From contig CP136061.1 in NCBI GenBank assembly GCA_032622095.1, positions 56,660,301-56,724,300 on the forward strand: a stretch of 64,000 nt of DNA. Reading direction: 5' to 3'. Each line of letters begins with the position of its first letter. Positions within the stretch are counted from its first letter, which is position 1. Below are positions 20,251-36,300 of this stretch, one piece after another. This stretch comes from Siphonodentalium dalli (Eukaryota; Mollusca; Scaphopoda; Gadilida; Siphonodentaliidae). A program made the translations under genes and the position numbers. The notes beneath the pieces are model-generated. The model was not told where the DNA came from. It saw only the letters and a list, made by a program, of their open reading frames with translations, and ran no database searches.

Positions 20251-21336
20251 TGCAATATATTATGATAGGATATTTAAAATAGGCTAAATACCTGGATAAC
20301 TGTTACAGTAGCTCTATCGACGAAGTTTGCTTACAAATGAACGATGGCTGTACCGTAATGTTAAAATAACAGTGGTTTGAACATGCGAAATATCGTTTCA
20401 ATTCAGAGTATTATATATAGGGAACATACGAACAAAGTTCTTCTTTGCGATGATGGAATTACAGCCTCTTATTAAAAACAATTGAAAACAAAATTGATTA
20501 TATGCATGAACATTGACAATTTATGTATTACCGAACGCCATCCAAAACAAATTGTTCTATATCAGTATATAGTTGGTAATAACGGGACAACTTGTCATAG
20601 ACATTGTCACCAAAGGGTATGGGTGCGGGTTACTTACTAAAGGATTTATAAGAAAAGTATTTCGGATTGAGGCTTTAGACATATCTATATAGATGAGTAC
20701 TGTCTCATTGTGATATTTAGCCCATGCACCCTATCAGACGATGCGTTCATTGTTTGTGCTTATTATCTGCCCCTGAATCTTCACCATGGGACAGAGATGC
20801 TGGTGGCCCATATTCTGACGCACTTTCTATGCACGCTGATTACCCAACAGTTACACAATATTGATAACTGGTCGATCAATTTTTAAAACGTTTTAATGGT
20901 TACAAACACCTAATTATTTTCCATAGGCGACAGTGTTAACTAAAAGTCCCGCCGTCCATGGGTTAAGCCTATTTGAACTTCAAGTGGTCAATTTTCCATT
21001 AGAACGTCATCCTCTGCACCAGCATGTGACAACAAATGCGCCCTTTTCGGTATTGTTTCAAACGATAATCTTGCATTTCCACAACTACCCCATTTACTGC
21101 ACAAAAATCAGCAGCATAAAAATACCCAGACCCCTTCCGTAACTTCTGGATACCACTAGACTCTTCCTGGAGATCTAGACATACATGATCGCGATATTTA
21201 CGTAGGCTATGATTTTCTGTTCCCGAATAGGTATATTTCCCTCAATGATAATCAACCAATCAGCAGCTAGATTTTTTTTTATGCTGACTACACAAATTCA
21301 AGAAGCGTAACTCTATATAATTAGTTGCTTGTAACC
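20251..21336. other. Apparently unique spacer between Helitron array and satellite
   Basis: No exon, repeat or RNA gene was recognised. A 30-codon minus-strand open stretch near 20745-20845 has no supporting splice sites. The satellite begins at about 21337, where the sequence becomes TATAATTGTAAAG. Confidence 0.5.
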
Positions 21337-24300
21337 TATAATTGTAAAGAAAATCGACATTTGATCGTGTAAACCGCGCCAATTTTACAAAAAAAGCTTT
21401 ACAGTGATACGATAGAAATATAGGAGTCATTGAACATCCTATTATCTCCCAGTTGTACTTTGACCCACATACCCCGTTTCAAAATTAACCATTTTTTTGG
21501 GGTAAGAAATAATACCAATAATCGATTCCTGATAACTCTGGAAGCACGGTTTAGTAGAAAAGATACTAATGTCTCATGTCATGCTTGCCATAGACATATA
21601 TACTGCACAGTGTCGCATGTCCCATGTCCATCCACTCACCAATGGGAATATTATGACCACAAATCTGACCACACCCAAATTTCAGGGTTTTTCATCATAA
21701 TTTAATTTGTAAAAACCGACTCGCGTGCATAACGCACACGATAGAAAGGCGTATGTATAAGTTTTGAAAACTAGTGACGTATATCTACCATACGCTTTAC
21801 GGAATTTATCTAATTTTGAAAAGTACAATGTTTAATTAGATTTGAAATAGACCCCCCCCCCCCTCAAAATTTCATCATCCGACTATGATTTGGTTCAATG
21901 ATAGGCGGATGTCCCTTTAAATTTCAGTATTTTTTTGGAGTTTGAGTCGAATTCCTATTAAAGAAACTTCCATCACCTCGATTGTGCTATTTTAAACATT
22001 AAAGGTCCACCCATATGCACAAAATTGATGATTTTCAGAAAATTATGCCTCCGGAAAAAGTTGAAGTTCAAGCGACAGAGGGTTAATAAATGTCTCGCAT
22101 AATCTGAAAATGGATCGGTAAGGCGTAAAAATGCAATAGCTCAACAAAACAAGGCAGACTTTGTTCATCAGTGTTTCTAAATTCGCTGCCCTGGACGATA
22201 TTTGAAAAATGTCATTTTTCTGCATATAATTGTAAAGCAAATCGACATTTGATCGTGTAAACCGCGCCAATTTTACAAAAAAAACCTTACAGTGATACGA
22301 TAGAAATATAGGAGTCATTGAACATCCTATTATCTCCCAGTTGTACTTTGACCCACATACCCCGTTTCAAAATTAACCATTTTTTTGGGGTAAGAAATAA
22401 CACCGATAATCGATTCATGATAACTCTGGAAGCACAGTTTAGTAGAAAAGATACCAAAATCTCATGTCATGCTTGCCATAGACATATATACTGCACAGTG
22501 TCGCATGTCCCATGTCCATCCACTCACTAATGGGAATATTATGACCACAAATCTGACCACACCCAAATTTCAGGGTTTTTCATCATAATTTAATTTGTAA
22601 AAACCGACTCGCGTGCATAACGCACACGATAGAAAGGCGTATGTATAAGTTTTGAAAACTAGTGACGTATATCTACCATACGCTTTACGGAATTTATCTA
22701 ATTTTGAACAGTACAATGTTTAATTAGATTTGAAATAGACCCCCCCTCCTCAAAATTTCATCATCCGACTATGATTTGGTTCAATGATAGGCGGATGTCC
22801 CTTTAAATTTCAGTATTTTTTTGGAGTTTGAGTCGAATTCTTATTAAAGAAACTTCCATCACCTCGATTGTGCTATTTTAAACATTAAAGGTCCACCCAT
22901 ATGCACACAATTGATGATTTTCAGAAAATTATGCCTCCGGAAAAAGTTGAAGTTCAAGCGACAGAGGGTTAATAAATGTCTCGCATAATCTGAAATTGGG
23001 TCGGTAAGGCGTAAAAATGCAATAGCTCAACAAAACAAGGCAGACTTTGTTTATCAGTGTTTCTAAATTCGCTGCTCTGGACGATATTTGAAAAATGTGA
23101 TTTTTCTGCATATAATTGTAAAGAAAATCGACATTTGATCGTGTAAACCGCGCCAATTTTACAAAAAAAGCGTTACAGTGATACGATAGAAATATAGGAG
23201 TCATTGAACATCCTATTATCTCCCAGTTGTACTTTGACCCACATACCCCGTTTCAAAATTAACCATTTTTTTGGGGTAAGAAATAACACCAATAATCGAT
23301 TCCTGATAACTATGGAAGCACAGTTTAGTAGAAAAGATACTAATGTCATGCTTGCCATAGACATATATACTGCACAGTGTCGCATGTCCCATGTCCATCC
23401 ACTCACTAATGGGAATATTATGACCACAAATCTGACCACACCCAAATTTCAGGGTTTTTCATCATAATTTAATTTGTAAAAACCGACTCGCGTGCATAAC
23501 GCACACGATAGAAAGGCGTGTGTATAAGTTTTGAAAACTAGTGACGTATATCTACCACACGCTTTACGGAATTTATCTAATTTTGAACAGTACAATGTTT
23601 AATTATATTTGAAATAGACCCCCCCCCCCCCCTCAAAATTTCATCATCCGACTATGATTTGGTTCAATGATAGGCGGATGTCCCTTTAAATTTCAGTATT
23701 TTTTAGAGTTTGAGTCGAATTCCTATTAAAGAACCTTCCATCACCTCGATTGTGCTATTTTAAACATTAAAGGTCCACCCATATGCACAAAATTGATGAT
23801 TTTCAGAAAATTATGCCTCCGGAAAAAGTTGAAGTTCCGGCGACAGAGGGTTAATAAATGTCTCGCATAATCTGAAAATGGGTCGGTAAGGCGTAAAAAT
23901 GCAATAGCTCAACAAAACAAGGCAGACTTTGTTTATCAGTGTTTCTAAATTCGCTGCCCTGGACGATATTTGAAAAATGTGATTTTTCTGCATATAATTG
24001 TAAAGAAAATCGACATTTGATCGTGTAAACCGCGCCAATATTACAAAAAAAGCTTTACAGTGATACGATAGAAAAAAAGGAGTCATTGAACATACTATTA
24101 TCTCCCAGTTGTACTTTGACCCACATACCCCGTTTAAAAATTAACCATTTTTTTGGGGTAAGAAATAACACCAATAATCGATTCCTGATAACTCTGGAAG
24201 CACAGTTTAGTAGAAAAGATACTAATGTCTCTTGTCATGCTTGCCACAGACATATATACTGCACAGAAAACTAGTGACGTATATCTACAATACTCTTTAC

Positions 24301-27300
24301 GGAATTTATCTAATTTTGAACAGTACAATGTTTAATTAGATTTGAAATTGACCCCCCCCCCCCCCTCAAAATTTCATCATCCGACTATGATTTGGTTCAA
24401 TGATAGGCGGATGTCCCTTTAAATTTCAGTATTTTTTAGGAGTTTGAGTCGAATTCCTATTAAAGAACCTTCCATCACCTCGATTGTGCTATTTTAAACA
24501 TTAAAGGTCCACCCATATGCACAAAATTGATGATTTTCAGAAAATTATGCCTCCGGAAAAAGTTGAAGTTCCGGCGACAGAGGGTTAATAAATGTCTCGC
24601 ATAATCTGGTAAGGCGTAAAAATGCAATAGCTCAACAAAACAAGGCAGACTTTGTTTATCAGTGTTTCTAAATTCGCTGCCCTGGACGATATTTGAAAAA
24701 TGTGATTTTTCTGCATATAATTGTAAAGAAAATCGACATTTGATCGTGTAAACCGCGCCAATTTTACAAAAAAAGCTTTACAGTGATACGATAGAAATAT
24801 AGGAGTCATTGAACATCCTATTATCTCCCAGTTGTACTTTGACCCACATACCCCGTTTCAAAATTAACCATTTTTTTTGGGGTAAGAAATAACACCAATA
24901 ATCGATTCCTGAGAACTCTGGAACCACAGTTTAGTAGAAAAGATACTAATGTCTCATGTCATGCTTGACATAGACATGTATACTGCACAGTGTCGCATGT
25001 CCCATGTCCATCCACTCACTAATGGGAATATTATGACCGCAAATCTGACCACACCCAAATTTCAGGGTTTTTCATCATAATTTAATTTGTAAAAACCGAC
25101 TCGCGTGCATAACGCACACGATAGAAAGGCGTATGTATAAGTTTTGAAAACTAGTGACGTATATCTACCATACGCTTTACGGAATTTATCTAATTTTGAA
25201 CAGAACAATGTTTAATTATATTTGAAATAGACCCCCCCCCCCCTCAAAATTTCATCATCCGACTATGATTTGGTTCAATGATAGGCGGATGTCCGTTTAA
25301 ATTTCAGTATTTTTTAGGAGTTTGAGTCGAATTCCTATTAAAGAAACTTCCATCACCTCGATTCTGCTATTTTAAACATTAAAGGTCCACCCATATGCAC
25401 AAAATTGATGATTTTCAGAAAATTATGCCTCCGGAAAAAGTTGAAGTTCCGGCGACAGAGGGTTAATGAATGTCTCGCATAATCTGAAAATGGGTCGGTA
25501 AGGCGTGAAAATGCAATAGCTCAACAAAACAAGGCAGACTTTGTTTATCAGTGTTTCTAAATTCGCTGCCCTGGACGATATTTGAAAAATGTGATTTTTC
25601 TGCATATAATTGTAAAGAAAATCGACATTTGATCGTGTAAACCGCGCCAATTTTACAAAAAAAGATTTACAGTGATACGATAGAAATATAGGCGTCATTG
25701 AACATCCTATTATCTCCCAGTTGTACTTTGACCCACATACCCCGTTTCAAAATTAACCATTTTTTTGGGGTAAGAAATAACACCAATAATAGATTCCTGA
25801 TAACTCTGGAAGCACAGTTTAGTAGAAAAGATACTAATGTCTCATGTCATGCTTGCCATAGACATATATACTGCACAGTGTCGCATGTCCCATGTCCATC
25901 CACTCACTAATGGGAATATTATGACCACAAATCTGACCACACCCAAATTTCAGGGTTTTTCATCATAATTTAATTTGTAAAAACCGACTCGCGTGCATAA
26001 CACACACGATAGAAAGGCGTATGTATAAGTTTTGAAAACTATTGACGTATATCTACCATACGCTTTACGGAATTTATCTAAATTTTGAACAGTACAATGT
26101 TTAATTAGATTTGAAATAGACCCCCCCCCCCCTCAAAATTTCATCATTCGACTATGATTTGGTTCAATGATAGGCGGATGTCCCTTTAAATTTCAGTATT
26201 TTTTTGGAGTTTGAGTCGAATTCCTATTAAAGAAACTTCCATCACCTCGATTGTGCTATTTTAAACATTAGAGGTCCACCCATATGCACAAAATTGATGA
26301 TTTTCAGAAAATTATGCCTCCGGAAAAAATTGAAGTTCCGGCGACAGAGGGTTAATAAATGTCTAGCATAATCTGAAAATGGGTCGGTAAGGCGTAAAAA
26401 TGCAATAGCTCAACAAAACAAGGCAGACTTTGTTTATCAGTGTTTCTAAATTCGCTGCCCTGGACGATATTTGAAAAATGTGATTTTTCTGCATATAATT
26501 GTAAAGCAAATCGACATTTGATCGTGTAAACCGCGCCAATTTTACAAAAAAAGCTTTACAGTGATACGATAGAAATATAGGCGTCATTGAACATCCTATT
26601 ATCTCCCAGTTGTACTTTGACCCACATACCCCGTTTCAAAATGAACCATTTTTTTGGGGTAAGAAATAATACCAATAATCGATTCCTGATAACTCTGGAA
26701 GCACAGTTTAGTAGAAAAGATACTAATGTCTCATGTCATGCTTGCCATAGACATATATACTGCACAGTGTCGCATGTCCCATGTCCATCCACTCACTAAT
26801 GGGAATATTATGACCACAAATCTGACCACACCCAAATTTCAGGGTTTTTCATCATAATTTAATTTGTAAAAACCGACTCGCGTGCATAACGCACACGATA
26901 GAAAGGCGTATGTATAAGTTTTGAAAACTAGTGACGTATATCTACCATACGCTTTACGGAATTTATCTAAATTTGAACAGTACAATGTTTAATTAGATTT
27001 GAAATAGACCCCCCCCCCTCAAAATTTCATCATTCGACTATGATTTGGTTCAATGATAGGCGGATGTCCCTTTAAATTTCAGTATTTTTTTGGAGTTTGA
27101 GTCGAATTCCTATTAAAGAAACTTCCATCACCTCGATTGTGCTATTTTAAACATTAGAGGTCCACCCATATGCACAAAATTGATGATTTTCAGAAAATTA
27201 TGCCTCCGGAAAAAGTTGAAGTTCCGGCGACAGAGGGTTAATAAATGTCTAGCATAATCTGAAAATGGGTCGGTAAGGCGTAAAAATGCAATAGCTCAAC

Positions 27301-30300
27301 AAAACAAGGCAGACTTTGTTTATCAGTGTTTCTAAATTCGCTGCCCTGGACGATATTTGAAAAATGTGATTTTTCTGCATATAATTGTAAAGCAAATCGA
27401 CATTTGATCGTGTAAACCGCGCCAATTTTACAAAAAAAGCTTTACAGTGATACGATAGAAATATAGGCGTCATTGAACATCCTATTATCTCCCAGTTGTA
27501 CTTTGACCCACATACCCCGTTTCAAAATGAACCATTTTTTTGGGGTAAGAAATAATACCAATAATCGATTCCTGATAACTCTGGAAGCACAGTTTAGTAG
27601 AAAAGATACTAATGTCTCATGTCATGCTTGCCATAGACATATATACTGCACAGTGTCGCATGTCCCATGTCCATCCACTCACTAATGGGAATATTATGAC
27701 CACAAATCTGACCACACCCAAATTTCAGGGTTTTTCATCATAATTTAATTTGTAAAAACCGACTCGCGTGCATAACGCACACGATAGAAAGGCGTATGTA
27801 TAAGTTTTGAAAACTAGTGACGTATATCTACCATACGCTTTACGGAATTTATCTAATTTTGAATAGTACAATGTTTAATTATATTTGAAATAGACCCCCC
27901 CCCCCCCCTCAAAATTTCATCATCCCGACTATGATTTGGTTCAATGATAGGCGGATGTCCCTTTAAATTTCAGTATTTTTTAGGAGTTTGAGTCGAATTC
28001 CTATTAAAGAAACTTCCATCACCTCGATTGTGCTATTTTAAACATTAGAGGTCCACCCATAGGCACAAAATTGATGATTTTCAGAAAATTATGCCTCCGG
28101 AAAAAGTTGAAGTTCCGGCGACAGAGGGTTAATAAATGTCTCGCATAATCTGAAAATGGGTCGGTAAGGCGTGAAAATGCAATAGCTCAACAAAACAAGG
28201 CAGACTTTGTTTATCAGTGTTTCAACAAAATATAGGAGTCATTGAACATCCTATTATCTCCCAGTTGTACTTTGACCCACATACCCCGTTTCAAAATGAA
28301 CCATTTTTTTGGGGTAAGAAATAATACCAATAATCGATTCCTGATAACTCTGGAAGCACAGTTTAGTAGAAAAGATACTAATGTCTCATGTCATGCTTGC
28401 CATAGACATATATACTGCACAGTGTCGCATGTCCCATGTCCATCCACTCACTAATGGGAATATTATGACCACAAATCTGACCACACCCAAATTTCAGGGT
28501 TTTTCATCATAATTTAATTTGTAAAAACCGACTCGCGTGCATAACGCACACGATAGAAAGGCGTATGTATAAGTTTTGAAAACTAGTGACGTATATCTAC
28601 CATACGCTTTACGGAATTTATCTAATTTTGAATAGTACAATGTTTAATTATATTTGAAATAGACCCCCCCCCCCCTCAAAATTTCATCATCCGACTATGA
28701 TTTGGTTCAATGATAGGCGGATGTCCCTTTAAATTTCAGTATTTTTTAGGAGTTTGAGTCGAATTCCTATTAAAGAAACTTCCATCACCTCGATTGTGCT
28801 ATTTTAAACATTAGAGGTCCACCCATATGCACAAAATTGATGATTTTCAGAAAATTATGCCTCCGGAAAAAGTTGAAGTTCCGGCGACAGAGGGTTAATA
28901 AATGTCTAGCATAATCTGAAAATGGGTCGGTAAGGCGTAAAAATGCAATAGCTCAACAAAACAAGGCAGACTTTGTTTATCAGTGTTTCTAAATTCGCTG
29001 CCCTGGACGATATTTGAAAAATGTGATTTTTCTGCATATAATTGTAAAGAAAATCGACATTTGATCGTGTAAACCGCGCCAATTTTACAAAAAAAGATTT
29101 ACAGTGATACGATAGAAATATAGGCGTCATTGAACATCCTATTATCTCCCAGTTGTACTTTGACCCACATACCCCGTTTCAAAATTAACCATTTTTTTGG
29201 GTAAGAAATAACACCAATAATAGATTCCTGATAACTCTGGAAGCACAGTTTTGTAGAAAAGATACTAATGTCTCATGTCATGCTTGCCATAGACATATAT
29301 ACTGCACAGTGTCGCATGTCCCATGTCCATCCACTCACTAATGGGAATATTATGACCACAAATCTGACCACACCCAAATTTCAGGGTTTTTCATCATAAT
29401 TTAATTTGTAAAAACCGACTCGCGTGCATAACTCATACGATAGAAAGGCGTATGTATAAGTTTTGAAAACTAGTGACGTATATCTACCATACGCTTTACG
29501 GAATTTATCTAAATTTTGAACAGTACAATGTTTAATTAGATTTGAAATAGACCCCCCCCCCCCCCCTCAAAATTTCATCATTCGACTATGATTTGGTTCA
29601 ATGATAGGCGGATGTCCCTTTAAATTTCAGTATGCTTTTTGAGTTTGAGTCGAATTCCTATTAAAGAAACTTCCATCACCTCGATTGTGCTATTTTAAAC
29701 ATTAAAGGTCCACCCATATGCACAAAATTGATGATTTTCAGAAAATTATGCCTCCGGAAAAAGTTGAAGTTCCGGCGACAGAGGGTTAATAAATGTCTCG
29801 CATAATCTGAAAATGGGTCGGTAAGGCGTGAAAATGCAATAGCTCAACAAAACAAGGCAGACTTTGTTTATCAGTGTTTCAACAAAATATAGGAGTCATT
29901 GAACATCCTATTATCTCCCAGTTGTACTTTGACCCACATACCCCGTTTCAAAATTAACCATTTTTTTGGGGTAAGAAATAACACCAATAATCGATTCCTG
30001 AGAACTCTGGAACCACAGTTTAGTAGAAAAGATACTAATGTCTCATGTCATGCTTGCCATAGACATATATACTGCACAGTGTCGCATGTCCCATGTCCAT
30101 CCACTCACTAATGGGAATATTATGACCACAAATCTGACCACACCTATCTAATTTTGAATAGTACAATGTTTAATTATATTTGAAATAGACCTCCCCCCCC
30201 CCTCAAAATTTCATCATCCGACTATGATTTGGTTCAATGATAAGCGGATGTCCCTTTAAATTTCAGTATTTTTTAGGAGTTTGAGTCTAATTCCTATTAA

Positions 30301-33300
30301 AGAAACTTCCATCACCTCGATTGTGCTATTTTAAACATTAGAGGTCCACCCATATGCACAAAATTGATGATTTTCAGAAAATTATGCCTCCGGAAAAAGT
30401 TGAAGTTCCGGCGACAGAGGGTTAATAAATGTCTCGCATAATCTGAAAATGGGTCGGTAAGGCGTGAAAATGCAATAGCTCAACAAAACAAGGCAGACTT
30501 TGTTTATCAGTGTTTCTAAATTCGCTGCCCTGGACGATATTTGAAAAATGTGATTTTTCTGCATATAATTGTAAAGCAAATCGACATTTGATCGTGTAAA
30601 CCGCGCCAATTTTACACAAAAAACTATACAGTGATACGATAGAAATATAGGAGTCATTGAACATCCTATTATCTCCCAGTTGTACTTTGACCCACATACC
30701 CCGTTTCAAAATTAACCATTTTTTTGGGGTAAGAAATAACACCAATAATCGATTCCTGATAACTCTGGAACCACAGTTTAGTAGAAAAGATACTAATGTC
30801 TCATGTCATGCTTGCCATAGACATATATACTGCACAGTGTCGCATGTCCCATGTCCATCCACTCACTAATGGGAATATTATGACCACAAATCTGACCACA
30901 CCCAAATTTCAGGGTTATTCATCATAATTTAATTTGTAAAAACCGACTCGCGTGCATAACGCACACGATAGAAAGGCGTATGTATAAGTTTTGAAAACTA
31001 GTGACGTATATCTACCATACGCTTTACGGAATTTATCTAAATTTTGAACAGTACAATGTTTAATTAGATTTGAAATAGACCCCCCCCCCCCTCAAAATTT
31101 CATCATTCGACTATGATTTGGTTCAATGATAGGCGGATGTCCCTTTAAATTTCAGTATTTTTTTGGAGTTTGAGTCGAATTCCTATTAAAGAAACTTCCA
31201 TCACCTCGATTGTGCTATTTTAAACATTAAAGGTCCACCCATATGCACAAAATTGATGATTTTCAGAAAATTATGCCTCCGGAAAAAGTTGAAGTTCCGG
31301 CGACAGAGGGTTAATAAATGTCTCGCATAATCTGAAAATGGGTCGGTAAGGCGTAAAAATGCAATAGCTCAACAAAACAAGGCAGACTTTGTTTATCAGT
31401 GTTTCTAAATTCGCTGCCCTGGACGATATTTGAAAAATGTGATTTTTCTGCATATAATTGTAAAGAAAATCGACATTTGATCGTGTAAACCGCGCCAATT
31501 TTACAAAAAAGATTTACAGTGATAGGATAGAAATATAGGCGTCATTGAACATCCTATTATCTCCCAGTTGTACTTTGACCCACATACCCCGTTTCAAAAT
31601 TAACCATTTTTTTGGGGTAAGAAATAACACCAATAATCGATTCCTGATAACTCTGGAAGCACAGTTTAGTAGAAAAGATACTAATGTCTCATGTCATGCT
31701 TGCCATAGACATATATACTGCACAGTGTCGCATGTCCCATGTCCATCCACTCACTAATGGGAATATTATGACCACAAATCTGACCACACCCAAATTTCAG
31801 GGTTTTTCATCATAATTTAATTTGTAAAAACCGACTCGCGTGCATAACGCACACGATAGAAAGGCGTATGTATAAGTTTTGAAAACTAGTGACGTATATC
31901 TACCATACGCTTTACGGAATTTATCTAAATTTTGAACAGTACAATGTTTAATTAGATTTGAAATAGACCCCCCCCCCCCCCCTCAAAATTTCATCATTCG
32001 ACTATGATTTGGTTCAATGATAGGCGGATGTCCCTTTAAATTTCAGTATTTTTTTTGAGTTTGAGTCGAATTCCTATTAATGAAACTTCCATCACCTCGA
32101 TTGTGCTATTTTAAACATTAAAGGTCCACCCATATGCACAAAATTGATGATTTTCAGAAAATTATGCCTCCGGAAAAAGTTGAAGTTCCGGCGACAGAGG
32201 GTTAATAAATGTCTCGCATAATCTGAAAATGGGTCGGTAAGGCGTAAAAATGCAATAGCTCAACAAAACAAGGCAGACTTTGTTTATCAGTGTTTCTAAA
32301 TTCGCTGCCCTGGACGATATTTGAAAAATGTGATTTTTCTGCATATAATTGTAAAGCAAATCGACATTTGATCGTGTAAACCGCGCCAATTTTACAAAAA
32401 AAGCTATACAGTGATACGATAGAAATATAGGAGTCATTGAACATCCTATTATCTCCCAGTTGTACTTTGACCCACATACCCCGTTTCAAAATTAACCATT
32501 TTTTTGGGGTAAGAAATAACACCAATAATCGATTCCTGAGAACTCTGGAACCACAGTTTAGTAGAAAAGATACTAATGTCTCATGTCATGCTTGCCATAG
32601 ACATATATACTGCACAGTGTCGCATGTCCCATGTCCATCCACTCACTAATGGGAATATTATGACCACAAATCTGACCACACCCAAATTTCAGGGTTTTTC
32701 ATCATAATTTAATTTGTAAAAACCGACTCGCGTGCATAACGCACACGATAGAAAGGCGTATGTATAAGTTTTGAAAACTAGTGACGTACATCTACCATAC
32801 GCTTTACGGAATTTATCTAATTTTGAATAGTACAATGTTTAATTATATTTGAAATAGACCCCCCCCCCCCTCAAAATTTCATCATCCGACTATGATTTGG
32901 TTCAATGATAGGCGGATGTCCCTTTAAATTTCAGTATTTTTTAGGAGTTTGAGTCGAATTCCTATTAAAGAAACTTCCATCACCTCGATTGTGCTATTTT
33001 AAACATTAGAGGTCCACCCATATGCACAAAATTGATGATTTTCAGAAAATTATGCCTCCGGAAAAAGTTGAAGTTCCGGCGACAGAGGGTTAATAAATGT
33101 CTCGCATAATCTGAAAATGGGTCGGTAAGGCGTGAAAATGCAATAGCTCAACAAAACAAGGCAGACTTTGTTTATCAGTGTTTCTAAATTCGCTGCCCTG
33201 GACGATATTTGAAAAATGTGATTTTTCTGCATATAATTGTAAAGAAAATCGACATTTGGTCGTGTAAACCACGCCAATTTTACAAAAAAAGCTTTACAGT

Positions 33301-36300
33301 GATACGATAGAAATTTAGGAGTCATTGAACATCCTATTATCTCCCAGTTGTACTTTGACCCACATACCCCGTTTCAAAATTAACCATTTTTTTGGGGTAA
33401 GAAATAACACCAATAATCGATTCCTGAGAACTCTGGAACCACAGTTTAGTAGAAAAGATACTAATGTCTCATGTCATGCTTGCCATAGACATATATACTG
33501 CACAGTGTCGCATGTCCCATGTCCATCCACTCACTAATGGGAATATTATGACCACAAATCTGACCACACCCAAATTTCAGGGTTTTTCATCATAATTTAA
33601 TTTGTAAAAACCGACTCGCGTGCATAACGCACACGATAGAAAGGCGTATGTATAAGTTTTGAAAACTAGTGACGTATATCTACCATACACTTTACGGAAT
33701 TTATCTAAATTTTGAACAGTACAATGTTTAATTAGATTTGAAATAGACCCCCCCCCCCCTCAAAATTTCATCATTCGACAATGATTTGGTTCAATGATAG
33801 GCGGATGTCCCTTTAAATTTCAGTATTTTTTTGGAGTTTGAGTCGAATTCCTATTAAAGAAACTTCCATCACCTCGATTGTGCTATTTTAAACATTAAAG
33901 GTCCACCCATATGCACAAAATTGATGATTTTCAGAAAATTATGCCTCCGGAAAAAGTTGAAGTTCCGGCGACAGAGGGTTAATAAATGTCTCGCATAATC
34001 TGAAAATGGGTCGGTAAGGCGTAAAAATGCAATAGCTCAACAAAACAAGGCAGACTTTGTTTATCAGTGTTTCTAAATTCGCTGCCCTGGACGATATTTG
34101 AAAAATGTGATTTTTCTGCATATAATTGTAAAGAAAATCGACATTTGATCGTGTAAACCGCGCCAATTTTACAAAAAAGATTTACAGTGATAGGATAGAA
34201 ATATAGGCGTCATTGAACATCCTATTATCTCCCAGTTGTACTTTGACCCACATACCCCGTTTCAAAATTAACCATTTTTTTGGGGTAAGAAATAACACCA
34301 ATAATCGATTCCTGATAACTCTGGAAGCACAGTTTAGTAGAAAAGATACTAATGTCTCATGTCATGCTTGCCATAGACATATATACTGCACAGTGTCGCA
34401 TGTCCCATGTCCATCCACTCACTAATGGGAATATTATGACCACAAATCTGACCACACCCCAAATTTCAGGGTTTTTCATCATAATTTAATTTGTAAAAAC
34501 CGACTCGCGTGCATAACGCACACGATAGAAAGGCGTATGTATAAGTTTTGAAAACTAGTGACGTATATCTACCATACGCTTTACGGAATTTATCTAAATT
34601 TTGAACAGTACAATGTTTAATTAGATTTGAAATAGACCCCCCCCCCCCCCCCCCCGCCTCAAAATTTCATCATTCGACTATGATTTGGTTCAATGATAGG
34701 CGGATGTCCCTTTAAATTTCAGTATTTTTTTTTAGTTTGAGTCGAATTCCTATTAATGAAACTTCCATCACCTCGATTGTGCTATTTTAAACATTAAAGG
34801 TCCACCCATATGCACAAAATTGATGATTTTCAGAAAATTATGCCTCCGGAAAAAGTTGAAGTTCCGGCGACAGAGGGTTAATAAATGTCTCGCATAATCT
34901 GAAAATGGGTCGGTAAGGCGTAAAAATGCAATAGCTCAACAAAACAAGGCAGACTTTGTTTATCAGTGTTTCTAAATTCGCTGCCCTGGACGATATTTGA
35001 AAAATGTGATTTTTCTGCATATAATTGTAAAGCAAATCGACATTTGATCGTGTAAACCGCGCCAATTTTACAAAAAAAGCTATACAGTGATACGATAGAA
35101 ATATAGGAGTCATTGAACATCCTATTATCTCCCAGTTGTACTTTGACCCACATACCCCGTTTCAAAATTAACCATTTTTTTGGGGTAAGAAATAACACCA
35201 ATAATCGATTCCTGAGAACTCTGGAACCACAGTTTAGTAGAAAAGATACTAATGTCTCATGTCATGCTTGCCATAGACATATATACTGCACAGTGTCGCA
35301 TGTCCCATGTCCATCCACTCACTAATGGGAATATTATGACCACAAATCTGACCACACCCAAATTTCAGGGTTTTTCATCATAATTTAATTTGTAAAAACC
35401 GACTCGCGTGCATAACGCACACGATAGAAAGGCGTATGTATAAGTTTTGAAAACTAGTGACGTATATCTACCATACGCTTTACGGAATTTATCTAATTTT
35501 GAATAGTACAATGTTTAATTATATTTGAAATAGACCCCCCCCCCCCCTCAAAATTTCATCATCCGACTATGATTTGGTTCAATGATAGGCGGATGTCCCT
35601 TTAAATTTCAGTATTTTTTAGGAGTTTGAGTCGAATTCCTATTAAAGAAACTTCCATCACCTCGATTGTGCTATTTTAAACATTAGAGGTCCACCCATAT
35701 GCACAAAATTGATGATTTTCAGAAAATTATGCCTCCGGAAAAAGTTGAAGTTCCGGCGACAGAGGGTTAATAAATGTCTCGCATAATCTGAAAATGGGTC
35801 GGTAAGGCGTAAAAATGCAATAGCTCAACAAAACAAGGCAGACTTTGTTTATCAGTGTTTCTAAATTCGCTGCCCTGGACGATATTTGAAAAATGTGATT
35901 TTTCTGCATATAATTGTAAAGAAAATCGACATTTGATCGTGTAAACCGCGCCAATTTTACAAAAAAGATTTACAGTGATAGGATAGAAATATAGGCGTCA
36001 TTGAACATCCTATTATCTCCCAGTTGTACTTTGACCCACATACCCCGTTTCAAAATTAACCATTTTTTTGGGGTAAGAAATAACACCAATAATCGATTCC
36101 TGATAACTCTGGAAGCACAGTTTAGTAGAAAAGATACTAATGTCTCATGTCATGCTTGCCATAGACATATATACTGCACAGTGTCGCATGTCCCATGTCC
36201 ATCCACTCACTAATGGGAATATTATGACCACAAATCTGACCACACCCAAATTTCAGGGTTTTTCATCATAATTTAATTTGTAAAAACCGACTCGCGTGCA

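Noticed and set aside
20745-20845. Minus-strand 30-codon stretch as an upstream ZP exon
   Set aside because: No acceptor or donor in the phase required (phase 0 out) and no ZP-like residues.
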